NCBI RefSeq assembly: GCF_001439735.1
Contig: NZ_JYLN01000001.1
Coordinates: forward strand, 434,001-498,000
Direction: 5' to 3'
From: Pseudomonas paralactis
Lineage (GTDB): Bacteria > Pseudomonadota > Gammaproteobacteria > Pseudomonadales > Pseudomonadaceae
DNA: 64,000 bases
Below the pieces are notes generated by a model that saw only the letters and a list, made by a program, of their open reading frames with translations, was not told the DNA's origin and did not search any database. The translations under genes were made by a program, and so were the position numbers. Positions 1 to 7,659 of this stretch are shown piece after piece. How positions within the stretch are numbered: the stretch's first letter is position 1; every line of letters begins with the position of its first letter.

Positions 1-392
1 GCAACCTGGCGTGCCAAATGGCGCCGTACTTCAGCACCATCACTCCCGAGATCGCGGAGCTCAAACCCAACCATGCGGTGGTCACCGTGCCGTTTCGCAA
101 GGAAATCACCAACCACCTGGCGTCGGTGCATGCCATCGCGCTGTGCAACGCCGCCGAACTGGCCGGCGGCATGATGACCGACGCGTCCATTCCTGCCGGC
201 GCACGCTGGATTCCCAAGGGTATGACGGTGGAATACCTGGCCAAGGCGAAAACCGATATCCGCGCTGTTGCCGATGGCAGCGCTATCGATTGGCAAACCG
301 CCGGAGACAAGATCGTGCCGGTGGAGATCTTCGATGCGGGTGGCGTCAAGGTCTTCACTGCTCACATCACCATGAATGTGAAGCTCGCTTAG
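1..392 (+). CDS. DUF4442 hotdog-fold protein (5' partial)
   Basis: The reading frame is open from the left edge of the window and ends with TAG at 390-392. The ATG at 18 is internal, because the frame upstream of it (encoding N-L-A-C-Q) is open and reads like the same protein. The segment HAIALCNAAELAGG (about residues 37-50 counted from that ATG) matches the helix signature of DUF4442 proteins, which have the hotdog fold of PaaI/YiiD-type acyl thioesterases. A thioesterase activity is an inference from the fold; no substrate can be named. The gene converges on the histidine kinase gene, with 10 bp between the stop codons. The N-terminal end lies outside the window. Confidence 0.85.
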   Translation, partial: NLACQMAPYFSTITPEIAELKPNHAVVTVPFRKEITNHLASVHAIALCNAAELAGGMMTDASIPAGARWIPKGMTVEYLAKAKTDIRAVADGSAIDWQTAGDKIVPVEIFDAGGVKVFTAHITMNVKLA

Positions 393-402
393 GCACAATC
401 GT

Positions 403-1731
403 TCAACATGCTCCAGGTGCGCCGTCTGCCGGCGGCGTGTCCCGCACGCTCGTAAAATCAAGAATGACCGTAAACCGTTGCTGCTCGCGGAGCACCTCAA
501 TCTGCCAGCCCAGCTTTGCGCATAACTGCCGCATCAACTGCAACCCTAAACCATATCCATAGTCGTCGGATTCCTGCCGCGGCTTGGCCTCGTTGATGTA
601 ATTGGCAATCACCAGCCTGGGGTATTTGAAACTGATGTCCACCGTGCCCTCTTCCGCGTATTGCAGCGCATTGCGCAGGAAGTTGCCGATCACGATACGG
701 CACGCTGTAGGGGGTAACCGGCAAGGTTCGTTGTGGATGTCGATGCTCAGCTTGATGTCTCGGTTACCGATCAGGTAGCGGTGCTTTTCAATCAGTTCGC
801 CGACGACCTCGCTCAGGTTAACGTCTTCCTCGGGCAACGATTCGGGACGCTCGCGGCTCATCCACAGCAATGTCTCGGCGATCAACTGCATGTTCAGCAC
901 AGAGCGTTCTATGCGCTGCAACGAGGGTGGCAGCACACCGCCCGATTGCAGGGCCAACAATTCGATATTGGCCTTGAGCACCGCCAGTGGCGTGCGCAGT
1001 TCATGGCTGGTGTAGCGCAACAAACGGCCTTCACGCTGGCTGGCGGCCTGCACCTGCTCAACACTTTTGGCCAGCGCATCGGCCAGCATATTGAACTCCT
1101 TGAAACTGAAACCAGGTCGAGCGCCGGTCAGTGCCTCAGGGTCTTTGAGTGTGCCGGACCATTGCACCAGGCGCCCCAGCGGCCGAACCAGCCACCAGAC
1201 CAGCAAGGCGATGATAATCAGCGCCGGCACGAATACCGCCAGGCTGATGAACTTGACACTCTCTATGACCTGATCGAAATAGGCATCAGACAACGGCGTC
1301 TCCACCTCTCCACCTGCTTCCTTATCGTGGTCGATGTCGTACATGTAGAGGGTTTTGCCGTCACCCAGGGGCTGTTCGAGGATGATCTGGAACGGCTCAT
1401 CGTCGTCATCGGAATAGAGATCGCCGAAGATATTCACCGCGCCAAAGGACAGGCTCGGCGATGTAGTGAGCAACTCGCGCACGTCCTGCGGCAACGCCTC
1501 CTTGCCGATGACGCTGGTATAGAAGTAATTGTGCGGCGTCGGCGTGGTCGGGTCCTGTTTGTAGTGCCGGAGAAAATACTGAGCCTCCTCCTCCATCATC
1601 GCGCTGGCGGTGTAGAACAGGCCCCGCACGGTGAATTCAGGCAGCAGCTTGCTGTAGATCACCAGCACCACCGCAATCAGGCACAGGAAGCTGCCGCTGA
1701 TTACCCACTTCAGGCTCAGTCCGTTACGCAT
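403..1731 (-). CDS. Sensor histidine kinase of a two-component system
   Basis: A 442-residue membrane histidine kinase. TM helices lie at about 8-28 and 162-182 and flank a periplasmic sensor domain of about 130 residues that contains an acidic run (SDDDDEP, about 107-113). A HAMP-like linker (VRPLGRLV) follows. The H box is SHELRTPLAVL, with phosphoacceptor His243. The N box reads NFLRNALQY. The expected DxGxG nucleotide-binding loop is not recognisable: the stretch after LVIANYI is replaced by NEAKPRQESDD before the glycine-rich GYGLGLQL, so the ATP lid is shortened. The start overlaps the regulator gene by 8 bp, which implies translational coupling. The signal sensed is unknown. Confidence 0.9.
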   Translation of the reverse strand: MRNGLSLKWVISGSFLCLIAVVLVIYSKLLPEFTVRGLFYTASAMMEEEAQYFLRHYKQDPTTPTPHNYFYTSVIGKEALPQDVRELLTTSPSLSFGAVNIFGDLYSDDDDEPFQIILEQPLGDGKTLYMYDIDHDKEAGGEVETPLSDAYFDQVIESVKFISLAVFVPALIIIALLVWWLVRPLGRLVQWSGTLKDPEALTGARPGFSFKEFNMLADALAKSVEQVQAASQREGRLLRYTSHELRTPLAVLKANIELLALQSGGVLPPSLQRIERSVLNMQLIAETLLWMSRERPESLPEEDVNLSEVVGELIEKHRYLIGNRDIKLSIDIHNEPCRLPPTACRIVIGNFLRNALQYAEEGTVDISFKYPRLVIANYINEAKPRQESDDYGYGLGLQLMRQLCAKLGWQIEVLREQQRFTVILDFTSVRDTPPADGAPGAC

Positions 1732-2398
1732 GGGGTTTTACCTGAATGCCGACACCCGCCAGGGTATGGATCAATGGCCGGCCAAACGGTTTGTCTACCG
1801 CCTTGCGCAGCCGATGCATATGTACTTTGAGCGAATTACTGTCGGGCGGCTCATCGCCCCAGATCTTCGCCTCCAGGCGCTGCCGAGAGACCGGTTGAGG
1901 ACTTGCGCGCATCAGGTTTTCCAACAAGGTCCAACAGATGGGCGACAAATGCAGCTCCTGCCCTGCCCGGCTGACTTTACGCGTGGTCAGTTCCATTACC
2001 AGGTCGTCCACTTGCAGCCGACTGGTTTGGCCGCTGCGACGCAGGCTCAAGGCGCGAATCCTGGCGACCAGCTCGGCCAGTTCGAACGGTTTGACCAGGT
2101 AGTCGTCGGCGCCAGCGGCAAAACTGGCGAGCTTGTCGGATAACGCGTCCAGCGAGGTCAGCATCAGGATCGGCGTCTGGATGCCTTGCTGGCGCAACCG
2201 ATCGCATACCTGCTGGCCGTCCAGTCGCGGCAGCATGATGTCCAGGAGAATGACGTCGTAATGCTGATTGAGGGCCAGGTTAAGCCCGGTCTGACCATTG
2301 CTGACGTGATCGCAGACGATGCCGCTGATGTCCAGGTACTCGATGACGGTGGTGGCCAGGTCCAGGTTGTCCTCGACCAGCAGCAGATGAATATGCAC
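1724..2398 (-). CDS. OmpR/PhoB-family response regulator
   Basis: A 224-residue regulator with an N-terminal receiver domain (about 1-118) and a C-terminal winged helix. Visible receiver residues are the acidic pair E9-D10, phosphoacceptor D53 (in LLDIMLP), T81 and K103 (in YLVKPFE). The winged-helix part ends with the typical LKVHMHRLRKAVDKP recognition region and a beta-hairpin (IHTLAGVGIQV). The gene is first in the pair and its 3' end overlaps the kinase gene. It is divergent from the small membrane ORFs starting near 2537. Regulation of those ORFs by this system is possible but unproven. Confidence 0.93.
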   Translation of the reverse strand: MHIHLLLVEDNLDLATTVIEYLDISGIVCDHVSNGQTGLNLALNQHYDVILLDIMLPRLDGQQVCDRLRQQGIQTPILMLTSLDALSDKLASFAAGADDYLVKPFELAELVARIRALSLRRSGQTSRLQVDDLVMELTTRKVSRAGQELHLSPICWTLLENLMRASPQPVSRQRLEAKIWGDEPPDSNSLKVHMHRLRKAVDKPFGRPLIHTLAGVGIQVKPHA

Positions 2399-2469
2399 GG
2401 AAAAAACCCCTCGGGCAGGCAGTGCGCAGCGGTGTGAAGGATAGCGGAAGTCGGGCGGTTTCCCGTGAT

Positions 2470-2486
2470 GTTTACCTGACGTTAAC
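2470..2486. promoter_or_regulatory. Tandem half-sites, candidate OmpR-family operator
   Basis: GTTTAC (2470-2475) is repeated as GTTAAC (2481-2486) with an 11-bp period. One-turn direct repeats of this kind are the usual arrangement for OmpR/PhoB-type dimers. The site lies between the response regulator gene and the divergent small ORFs, so autoregulation by the neighbouring pair is a reasonable guess. No binding data are available. Confidence 0.35.
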
Positions 2487-2536
2487 CCGGTGCGGCTTAG
2501 GCTAAGGCTCTTCTTATCCAGAGCTCGTCACCGTCA

Positions 2537-2709
2537 TGAACCTGTATTCGATGATCAAAGGGGTGCTGTTAGCCGTGATTTTCCTCGCGCTGATGGTGGG
2601 CATCCTTCCACAGCAAGCGCAGTTGGTACGCATGGGAGGCAATGGCTGGTTTCTGGTTGGCCAGAATGTTGAGCAGACAGGGTCGTGTCATGTCGCCCGT
2701 ACATCGTAA
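2537..2709 (+). pseudogene. Possible frameshifted small membrane peptide gene
   Basis: An ATG at 2537 opens MNLYSMIKGVLLAVI and then meets TGA at 2591-2593. In the -1 frame the sequence continues FLALMVGILPQQAQLV and onward to TAA at 2707-2709. Joined at about 2579-2582, the two frames give one convincing hydrophobic helix (GVLLAVI plus FLALMVGILP). This suggests a gene broken by a 1-nt change, or a sequence error. No family is recognised. The 3' end overlaps the start of the next ORF by about 20 bp. Confidence 0.3.
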
Positions 2710-3040
2710 TGAGATGGGCGCCAGCTATGCCAGCCAGTTGGTCGCCTGTGTGGTGCTGGTTATTGGCGTGGCGGTTTCGATGGCCATCTATATCGCGCGC
2801 TTGAATGCGCACCTGGATGAGCAACGCGACCTGTCCTCGGTGTATCTGCCTAACTGCCCTGACGGCCGCGGTGGCTTTATGGTCTATCCCGATGACAGGC
2901 GCAGCGGTGACCAGTGCTACACCGCCGATCAGGATGAGTCGATGGAGGTCGATGAGGTGCAGCGGCTATCAGGCTCGAACCTGGCGCAATGGTTCGACTC
3001 CATCCTGCCTGCGGTTCAAACCCCGAGCAGGCTTAGATAA
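2690..3040 (+). CDS. Hypothetical single-pass membrane protein
   Basis: An ORF of 116 residues from the ATG at 2690. A longer form from 2642 adds 16 residues that read like out-of-frame upstream sequence, and an AGGG precedes the shorter start. One TM helix is clear at about 14-36 (LVACVVLVIGVAVSMAIYIA). It is followed by a hydrophilic domain with two cysteines (about 59 and 82) and acidic runs (DQDESMEVDE), probably exported. It lies next to the two-component genes on the opposite strand. No homologous family is recognised. Confidence 0.5.
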   Translation: MSPVHRNEMGASYASQLVACVVLVIGVAVSMAIYIARLNAHLDEQRDLSSVYLPNCPDGRGGFMVYPDDRRSGDQCYTADQDESMEVDEVQRLSGSNLAQWFDSILPAVQTPSRLR

Positions 3041-3062
3041 GTAATGCCGTTCAGTGACCTTT

Positions 3063-3160
3063 GTAGGAGCGAGCTTGCTCGCGAAAAACGTCAACGATAA
3101 CGCGTGCTTCCTGAGTGAACGCGGCGCCTGTGAGTTTTTCGCGAGCAAGCTCGCTCCTAC
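3063..3160. repeat. REPIN (paired REP sequences)
   Basis: Two REP palindromes with core gagcgagcttgctcgcga stand in inverted orientation at the ends of a 98-bp unit, so the whole unit can fold into one long hairpin. The inner segment (aacgataacgcgtgcttcctgagtg) is homologous to those of the units at 23361, 39173 and 51621. It sits between the hypothetical membrane ORF and the 3' end of the MocR gene. Confidence 0.9.
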
Positions 3161-4653
3161 GAGCCTATTGCTCTGGCCAGCCGCCGCATGGCTGTTTCGA
3201 TTTCATGGGCGGTCAAGGATGAATACCCCAACAGCCAACCTTGTTTCTTCTCGTCTCCTGCGTACAACCGACTGAGTCCGGGCAACTGCACGCCTGCGCT
3301 GGCAGCTTGGCGAATGGTGGTTTCCTCCGACCAGCCATCGGCCAAAAGACAGGGCATCTGCAGCCCGCCATGGGGGCACAAGGCTGTGGCAATCCCCTTC
3401 AGGCGTTTGCCGATGGCGGTGAGCATGACGGCACGGCGCGCAGCGTACAGTTTGCGCATGGCCCGGACATGGGCGTGGTAGTGGCCGTCCTCCATGAAGC
3501 GCGCCAGCGTCAGTTGGAGGATCTGTGGCGTGTGACCGTCCATGATGCTTCGCGCATAGGTGAATGCGCTGACCAGTCCGGCAGGCAGCACCATGTAGCC
3601 CATCCGCAATCCGGGATAGAGGGTTTTGCTGAAGGTACCGAGGTAGATCGTGCGCTGGTACGGGTCCAGGCCCTGGACGCAGGCAATCGGCGGCCCGTCG
3701 TAGTGGAACTCGCTGTCATAGTCGTCCTCGATGATCCACTTGGCCTGCTCGGCCGCCCAGTTGATCAACTCCAACCGGCGCTCCAGCGCTAACGTGGCGC
3801 CGGTGGGGTATTGATGCGAAGGCGTCACATAGACGCAATTGGCACCGCTGCGGTCTACCCGCAACAGGTCGGTGCGGATACCCAGTGCATCAACGTCAAT
3901 AGGCACCACCTGGGTCTCGGCCGCTTCAAAAGCCTTCTTGGCACCGTAGTAACCGGGGTTTTCCAGGAGGATGGGCTTGCCGGCATCCACTAATAATTGG
4001 GCACACAGGTACAGCGCCTGGCGAGTGCTGCTCAATACCAGAATCTGATTGGGTGAACATTTGGCGCCGCGTTCGAGGTTCAAATAGGTGGTGATCGCCT
4101 TGCGCAGGGGCTCGGCGCCTTGCGGGTCGCCATGCAGCAGGACGTTACCCCGGTAGTCCTTCATGGCCTGGCGTTGCAGACGCTCCCATATATCGACAGG
4201 AAAGGTACGGGTTTCCGGCAGCCCGGTGGCAAAGGCCTTCACCGCCTGTTGATCGGTCACGCCACCCGTGTCGAACATCATCCGGCCACGCCGGCTCAAG
4301 CCCGCCCCTGGCACTGCATCGCTGCGCTGGGTGTTTTGGATGTTGATGCGCTGGCGCGCAGCCCCGCGTAACTCGGTGCCCACAGCCTCCGATACATAGC
4401 TGCCAGAGCCCTCGCGCCGCACAATGAAGCCGTCCCGGTGCAAATGCACATAGGCGTTCTCGACCGTGTCGCGGGCAACGCCAAGCGTCTTGGCCAGCAC
4501 TCGGGTCGCCGGCAGCTTGAGGCCCCCATCAAGGGCTCCCTCCAGAATCAATGCCCGCAGGGCGCGCTGAATTCGCAGGTGCAGATCCAGCCGCTGAAAC
4601 TCGGCATCGTTGAGCCGTATTTTTAGTGTTTCGAGCTCGAAGGTTTTTGCCAT
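3157..4653 (-). CDS. MocR-type regulator (GntR HTH fused to aminotransferase domain)
   Basis: A 498-residue PLP-dependent transcription factor. The start at 4653 (MAKTFELE) was chosen over an ATG 40 codons upstream, because that extension would run through the promoter palindrome and into benE. A GntR winged helix occupies about 22-90 (PATRVLAKTLGVARDTVENAYVHL). A fold-type I aminotransferase domain occupies about 135-498, with the PLP lysine K343 in TFSKTLYPGLR and the DDYDSEF motif near 311-317. Proteins of this class usually sense PLP or an amino-acid adduct and control a divergent gene, here the benE transporter. The effector is unknown. Confidence 0.92.
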   Translation of the reverse strand: MAKTFELETLKIRLNDAEFQRLDLHLRIQRALRALILEGALDGGLKLPATRVLAKTLGVARDTVENAYVHLHRDGFIVRREGSGSYVSEAVGTELRGAARQRINIQNTQRSDAVPGAGLSRRGRMMFDTGGVTDQQAVKAFATGLPETRTFPVDIWERLQRQAMKDYRGNVLLHGDPQGAEPLRKAITTYLNLERGAKCSPNQILVLSSTRQALYLCAQLLVDAGKPILLENPGYYGAKKAFEAAETQVVPIDVDALGIRTDLLRVDRSGANCVYVTPSHQYPTGATLALERRLELINWAAEQAKWIIEDDYDSEFHYDGPPIACVQGLDPYQRTIYLGTFSKTLYPGLRMGYMVLPAGLVSAFTYARSIMDGHTPQILQLTLARFMEDGHYHAHVRAMRKLYAARRAVMLTAIGKRLKGIATALCPHGGLQMPCLLADGWSEETTIRQAASAGVQLPGLSRLYAGDEKKQGWLLGYSSLTAHEIETAMRRLARAIGS

Positions 4654-4669
4654 GCGGTCTGCTTTATAT

Positions 4670-4705
4670 GGATAAATTGGCCTGAAATAGCAGGCCAGTT
4701 TATCC
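4670..4705. promoter_or_regulatory. Palindromic operator candidate between mocR-type gene and benE
   Basis: Arms GGATAAATTGGCCTG (4670-4684) and CAGGCCAGTTTATCC (4691-4705) are inverted repeats matching at 14 of 15 positions, with a 6-bp spacer. The site lies in the 95-bp divergent intergenic region, where the regulator could control both its own gene and benE. MocR regulators often use direct repeats, so the exact architecture needs binding data. Confidence 0.6.
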
Positions 4706-4748
4706 GTAGACTCTGCGCTTCGCCATTTGCAAGGAGCAACGTAACGCC

Positions 4749-5972
4749 ATGCCTTCGTCAACATCCAACGCATCGGTTCGCCTCAGCGACCTCATCCCGC
4801 CGATTGTCGCCGGCCTGATCTCGGTCATCGTCAATTATGGCGGCACCTTCATTCTGGTGTTCCAGGCCGCCAAGGTCGCTGGGCTAAGCCCTGAGTTGAC
4901 GGCGTCCTGGGTGTGGTCGGTGTCCATCGGCGTGGGGGTTACCGGGCTGTTTCTCAGCTGGGTTTCCCGCACACCTATCATCACCGCCTGGTCCACACCG
5001 GCTGCTGCCTTTCTGGTTGTGGCCCTGTCCACCACGCCCTATGCCGAGGCGGTGGGCGCCTACATGATCTCGGCCGCGGCCTTCGTGCTGCTGGGCTTAT
5101 CCGGCTATTTCGAAAAAGTCATCCGGCTGATCCCCTCAGGTGTGGCCGCCGGGTTGCTCGCCGGTATTCTGTTGCAGTTCGGCATCGGTGCTTTCGGCGG
5201 CATGAGCCTTGACCCGATGCTGGTCGGCTTGCTGATTGTTGCCTACCTCGTGCTCAAACGCCTGACCGCACGCTACGCGGTTGTGGGCATTCTGGCGTTG
5301 GGGCTAGCCTTCCTGCTGGTTCAGGGGCGGGTCGACTTGTCGGGCCTGGAACTGCAACTGGCGGCGCCCGTGTTCACCCGGCCTGAGTTCTCGCTCAATG
5401 CTCTGCTCAGTGTCGCGCTGCCGCTGTTTCTGATCACCCTGACCGGCCAGTACATGCCCGGCATGTTGGTTCTGCGCAACGATGGGTTCAACACCAGCGC
5501 CAACCCCATCGTGAGTATTACCGGGCTGGGCTCCTTGCTCATGGCGCCCTTTGGTTCCCACGCGTTCAATATCGCGGCGATCACTGCTGCCATCTGCACC
5601 GGCAAGCAAGCCCACGAAGAGCCCTCCAAGCGCTGGATCGCCGGCATTGCGGCAGGTGTTTTCTACATCCTGGTCGGAGTCTTCGGCGTGACCCTCGCTG
5701 CGCTGTTCATGGCCTTTCCGGCCACCTTCATCACCACCCTGGCCGGGCTCGCCCTGCTCGGCACTATCGGCGGCAGCCTGGCCGGCGCCATGGCCGATGC
5801 CAGCTCCCGTGAGGCTTCGCTGATTACCTTTTTGGCAGCGGCCGCCAACATCACGTTGTTCGGGATTGGCGGGGCGTTTTGGGGGCTGCTGATTGGGTTG
5901 GCGGCGTACGTCGTGCTTAATGGGCGGTTGCCGCGTCGGGAGCTTGATACTCGTGAGAACGCTGCTAACTGA
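4749..5972 (+). CDS. benE: Benzoate/H+ symporter BenE family transporter
   Basis: A 407-residue inner-membrane protein that is almost entirely hydrophobic (about 12 helices). The N-terminal region (LIPPIVAGLISVIVNYGGT) and the later GSHAFNIAAITAAICTG segment are characteristic of BenE, the proton-driven benzoate importer family. No benABCD catabolic genes lie nearby, so the substrate need not be benzoate. It is divergent from a MocR-type regulator, whose usual targets include adjacent transporters. The stop codon (5970-5972) is immediately followed by a degenerate copy of the tRNA-Asn 3' end. Confidence 0.9.
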   Translation: MPSSTSNASVRLSDLIPPIVAGLISVIVNYGGTFILVFQAAKVAGLSPELTASWVWSVSIGVGVTGLFLSWVSRTPIITAWSTPAAAFLVVALSTTPYAEAVGAYMISAAAFVLLGLSGYFEKVIRLIPSGVAAGLLAGILLQFGIGAFGGMSLDPMLVGLLIVAYLVLKRLTARYAVVGILALGLAFLLVQGRVDLSGLELQLAAPVFTRPEFSLNALLSVALPLFLITLTGQYMPGMLVLRNDGFNTSANPIVSITGLGSLLMAPFGSHAFNIAAITAAICTGKQAHEEPSKRWIAGIAAGVFYILVGVFGVTLAALFMAFPATFITTLAGLALLGTIGGSLAGAMADASSREASLITFLAAAANITLFGIGGAFWGLLIGLAAYVVLNGRLPRRELDTRENAAN

Positions 5973-5996
5973 GGCTCCACGACCTGGGCTCAAACC
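5973..5996 (-). repeat. Degenerate att-like copy of the tRNA-Asn 3' end
   Basis: The sequence GGCTCCACGACCTGG followed by gCTCaAACC matches the tRNA-Asn gene at 7996-8019 except at 5988 and 5992. It starts directly after the benE stop codon. The region from here to 6245 contains no convincing gene. Confidence 0.65.
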
Positions 5997-6245
5997 CTGC
6001 CCGCCTACCACGCAAACGCTTCGATATGACATTCGGTCATGTCTATACACGCCTTCCGACAAAGAAAACAGAACCTGGCTACGTAAACAGACGCCCGTTG
6101 CGCACGGAAATCCGCAGGCAATCTCTGCAAGATCAAGCTCCAACTGATCGGAGGGAAAATGGCGTGTGCACGGTATAGATCGTCACAGCCGATCATCCTG
6201 CCTGATCGTCCATTCATCGCTTTTCATACATATAAAATATGCATA

Positions 6246-6527
6246 ATGAAAACTTTCATGGTTCAATTCGATAACACCAAAAACATCGCTAATCAGCGCA
6301 AGCATAAAGGCGTAAGCCTAGCTGATGCCGAACCGGTGTTTTACGACGAGGCAGCCCTGACCATGCAAGATTACGATCACGGAGAAGAACGCTGGGTGAT
6401 CATGGGCACCGACGCAAATGGACGCGTGTTGGTAGTGGCCTACACCTACCGCGATCCCAATTTCGTACGCATCATCAGCGCCCGGCTTGCATCCAAAAAT
6501 GAACGGCGTCAGTACCTGGAGGTTTGA
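6246..6527 (+). CDS. brnT: BrnT family type II toxin
   Basis: A 93-residue protein from the ATG at 6246; an upstream ATG at 6159 would add an unrelated basic tail. It has the BrnT pattern: N-terminal FDNTKNIANQRKHKGVSLADAEPVF (as segments), the central YDHGEERWVIMG strand, GRVLVVAYTYRD, and the C-terminal RIISARLASKNERRQY. Known BrnT proteins are RelE-fold ribonucleases that block translation and are neutralised by the DNA-binding antitoxin BrnA. The antitoxin gene follows after 3 bp, so the pair is one operon. An alternative start is the ATG at 6258. Confidence 0.93.
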   Translation: MKTFMVQFDNTKNIANQRKHKGVSLADAEPVFYDEAALTMQDYDHGEERWVIMGTDANGRVLVVAYTYRDPNFVRIISARLASKNERRQYLEV

Positions 6528-6530
6528 GCC

Positions 6531-6896
6531 ATGAAAGACGAATACGACTTCAGTAACGCCAAACGAGGCGCTATCGCCAGCAACAAAGGTAAAACCCGTA
6601 TCACGATCATGCTGGACGATGCTGTGATCGAAGCCGCCCGTGAACGTGCCCAGAGTGCAGGCACCGGCTATCAGACCGTGATCAACAATCTACTGCGACA
6701 GGCATTGGTTTCCCAGGACACCTATAACCTAGCGCCAGCCTCGAAGAAGCAAGCCAAAACCTTGCAAGTCCTCAACAATGGCATCAGCGTCTCAGAGGTC
6801 GAAGCGTTGGAACAGCAGTTGATAGCGCTCGCTGGCGAATTGAACCGAATGCTTGTTAATCCACTGCCTGCCAAATCAAAAAGCAAACCTGTCTGA
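6531..6896 (+). CDS. brnA: BrnA family antitoxin
   Basis: A 121-residue protein. The N-terminal part (DEYDFSNAKRGAI) is the toxin-facing segment seen in BrnA proteins. A ribbon-helix-helix domain follows at about 25-62 (KTRITIMLDDAVIEAARERA, then GYQTVINNLLRQAL). The C-terminal tail of about 55 residues is longer than in most BrnA proteins and contains a probable coiled coil (VEALEQQLIALAGELNRML). BrnA binds and inhibits BrnT and represses the operon. It lies directly downstream of brnT inside the tRNA-Asn island remnant. Confidence 0.9.
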   Translation: MKDEYDFSNAKRGAIASNKGKTRITIMLDDAVIEAARERAQSAGTGYQTVINNLLRQALVSQDTYNLAPASKKQAKTLQVLNNGISVSEVEALEQQLIALAGELNRMLVNPLPAKSKSKPV

Positions 6897-6940
6897 ATCG
6901 AAGGGCTAGAGTTTGCCTCTTGCGAATCGCGCCATGCAGG

Positions 6941-6976
6941 CCAAATCCAAGGCAAAAAAAGCCTGCATCTCTGCAG
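6941..6976 (-). repeat. Duplicate of the tRNA-Asn terminator region
   Basis: The segment from ccaaatccaaggc to catctctgcag is a near copy of 7945-7981, which holds the terminator hairpin downstream of tRNA-Asn. Here the right half of the hairpin is lost (gcccgtctc instead of gcttttctc). It suggests a second, older duplication event at the same locus. The rest of 6897-7098 shows no gene. Confidence 0.6.
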
Positions 6977-7098
6977 CCCGTCTCCCGAGCAAGAGTCTCT
7001 CCCAGGTATCCTAGCTGAGCCAGACGCTACCAAGGCGGCTAGGAAAAAATTCCGTTTTGTGGAAGTTGTTTCTATCAGGTCGATGTAATTCATAGGAA

Positions 7099-7659
7099 AT
7101 GAAAGCCATGTACTTCAAGTTCATCACTCTGCTCGCACTCGCATTGCTCACTGGCTGCACGACAATCCCCTACGAAAAACCGCAAGACCAGTTGAACATC
7201 CAGAAAGATCTGTCTTTAAAACCTGAGGAAATCGTCACAATGACCCAGGTGAATTGGTGCGCCTACGCCTATGGCGAAGTGACGCCTTGCCACCCTCAGG
7301 AAGCGCTGGGGGTTCAGACTCGGACAAAATTGATATTGGCCAGTTACGACAAGCCCCACTACAAAACAATGGTTGAAGTACAAGCCAGCGACATCATGTG
7401 CGCGCACCTGCAAACACCGGTAGATACCGCTCCCAATCTGTTTTTGTTCGCCCAAGACTATGCCGTGCAGATTTGGCCAGTAGAGCCGAGTTTTAAACCG
7501 GATATCGCGAAGAAAAAGCTCATTGTGGAAACCCTGCTCCAACCAGGAAAGCGAACCTTGGTGGGCACTGAAAAGGATTATGTAAGGGACACGGGGCGAG
7601 GGAGAGCGGGGATGACAATGACCTCCATCGTAAACCTGGTTAATCCTTGTTCGCTTTGA
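7099..7659 (+). CDS. Hypothetical lipoprotein
   Basis: A 186-residue protein with a lipoprotein signal peptide: hydrophobic FITLLALALLTGC with lipobox LTGC and the modified cysteine at residue 20. A second ATG at 7108 sits 9 nt behind an AGGAA and may be the true start. The mature part contains five further cysteines and no recognised domain. It lies inside the island between the toxin-antitoxin genes and the ParA fragment, and its base composition is lower in GC than the flanking core genes, consistent with acquisition. Function unknown. Confidence 0.7.
   Translation: MKAMYFKFITLLALALLTGCTTIPYEKPQDQLNIQKDLSLKPEEIVTMTQVNWCAYAYGEVTPCHPQEALGVQTRTKLILASYDKPHYKTMVEVQASDIMCAHLQTPVDTAPNLFLFAQDYAVQIWPVEPSFKPDIAKKKLIVETLLQPGKRTLVGTEKDYVRDTGRGRAGMTMTSIVNLVNPCSL

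Noticed and set aside
6005..6217. A possible integrase remnant in the left part of the tRNA-Asn island.
   Set aside because: The 70-codon frame has no tyrosine-recombinase motif; no integrase remains could be recognised.
6159..6245. A longer N-terminus for the BrnT toxin.
   Set aside because: The 29 extra residues do not resemble BrnT, and the ATG at 6246 gives the usual protein length.
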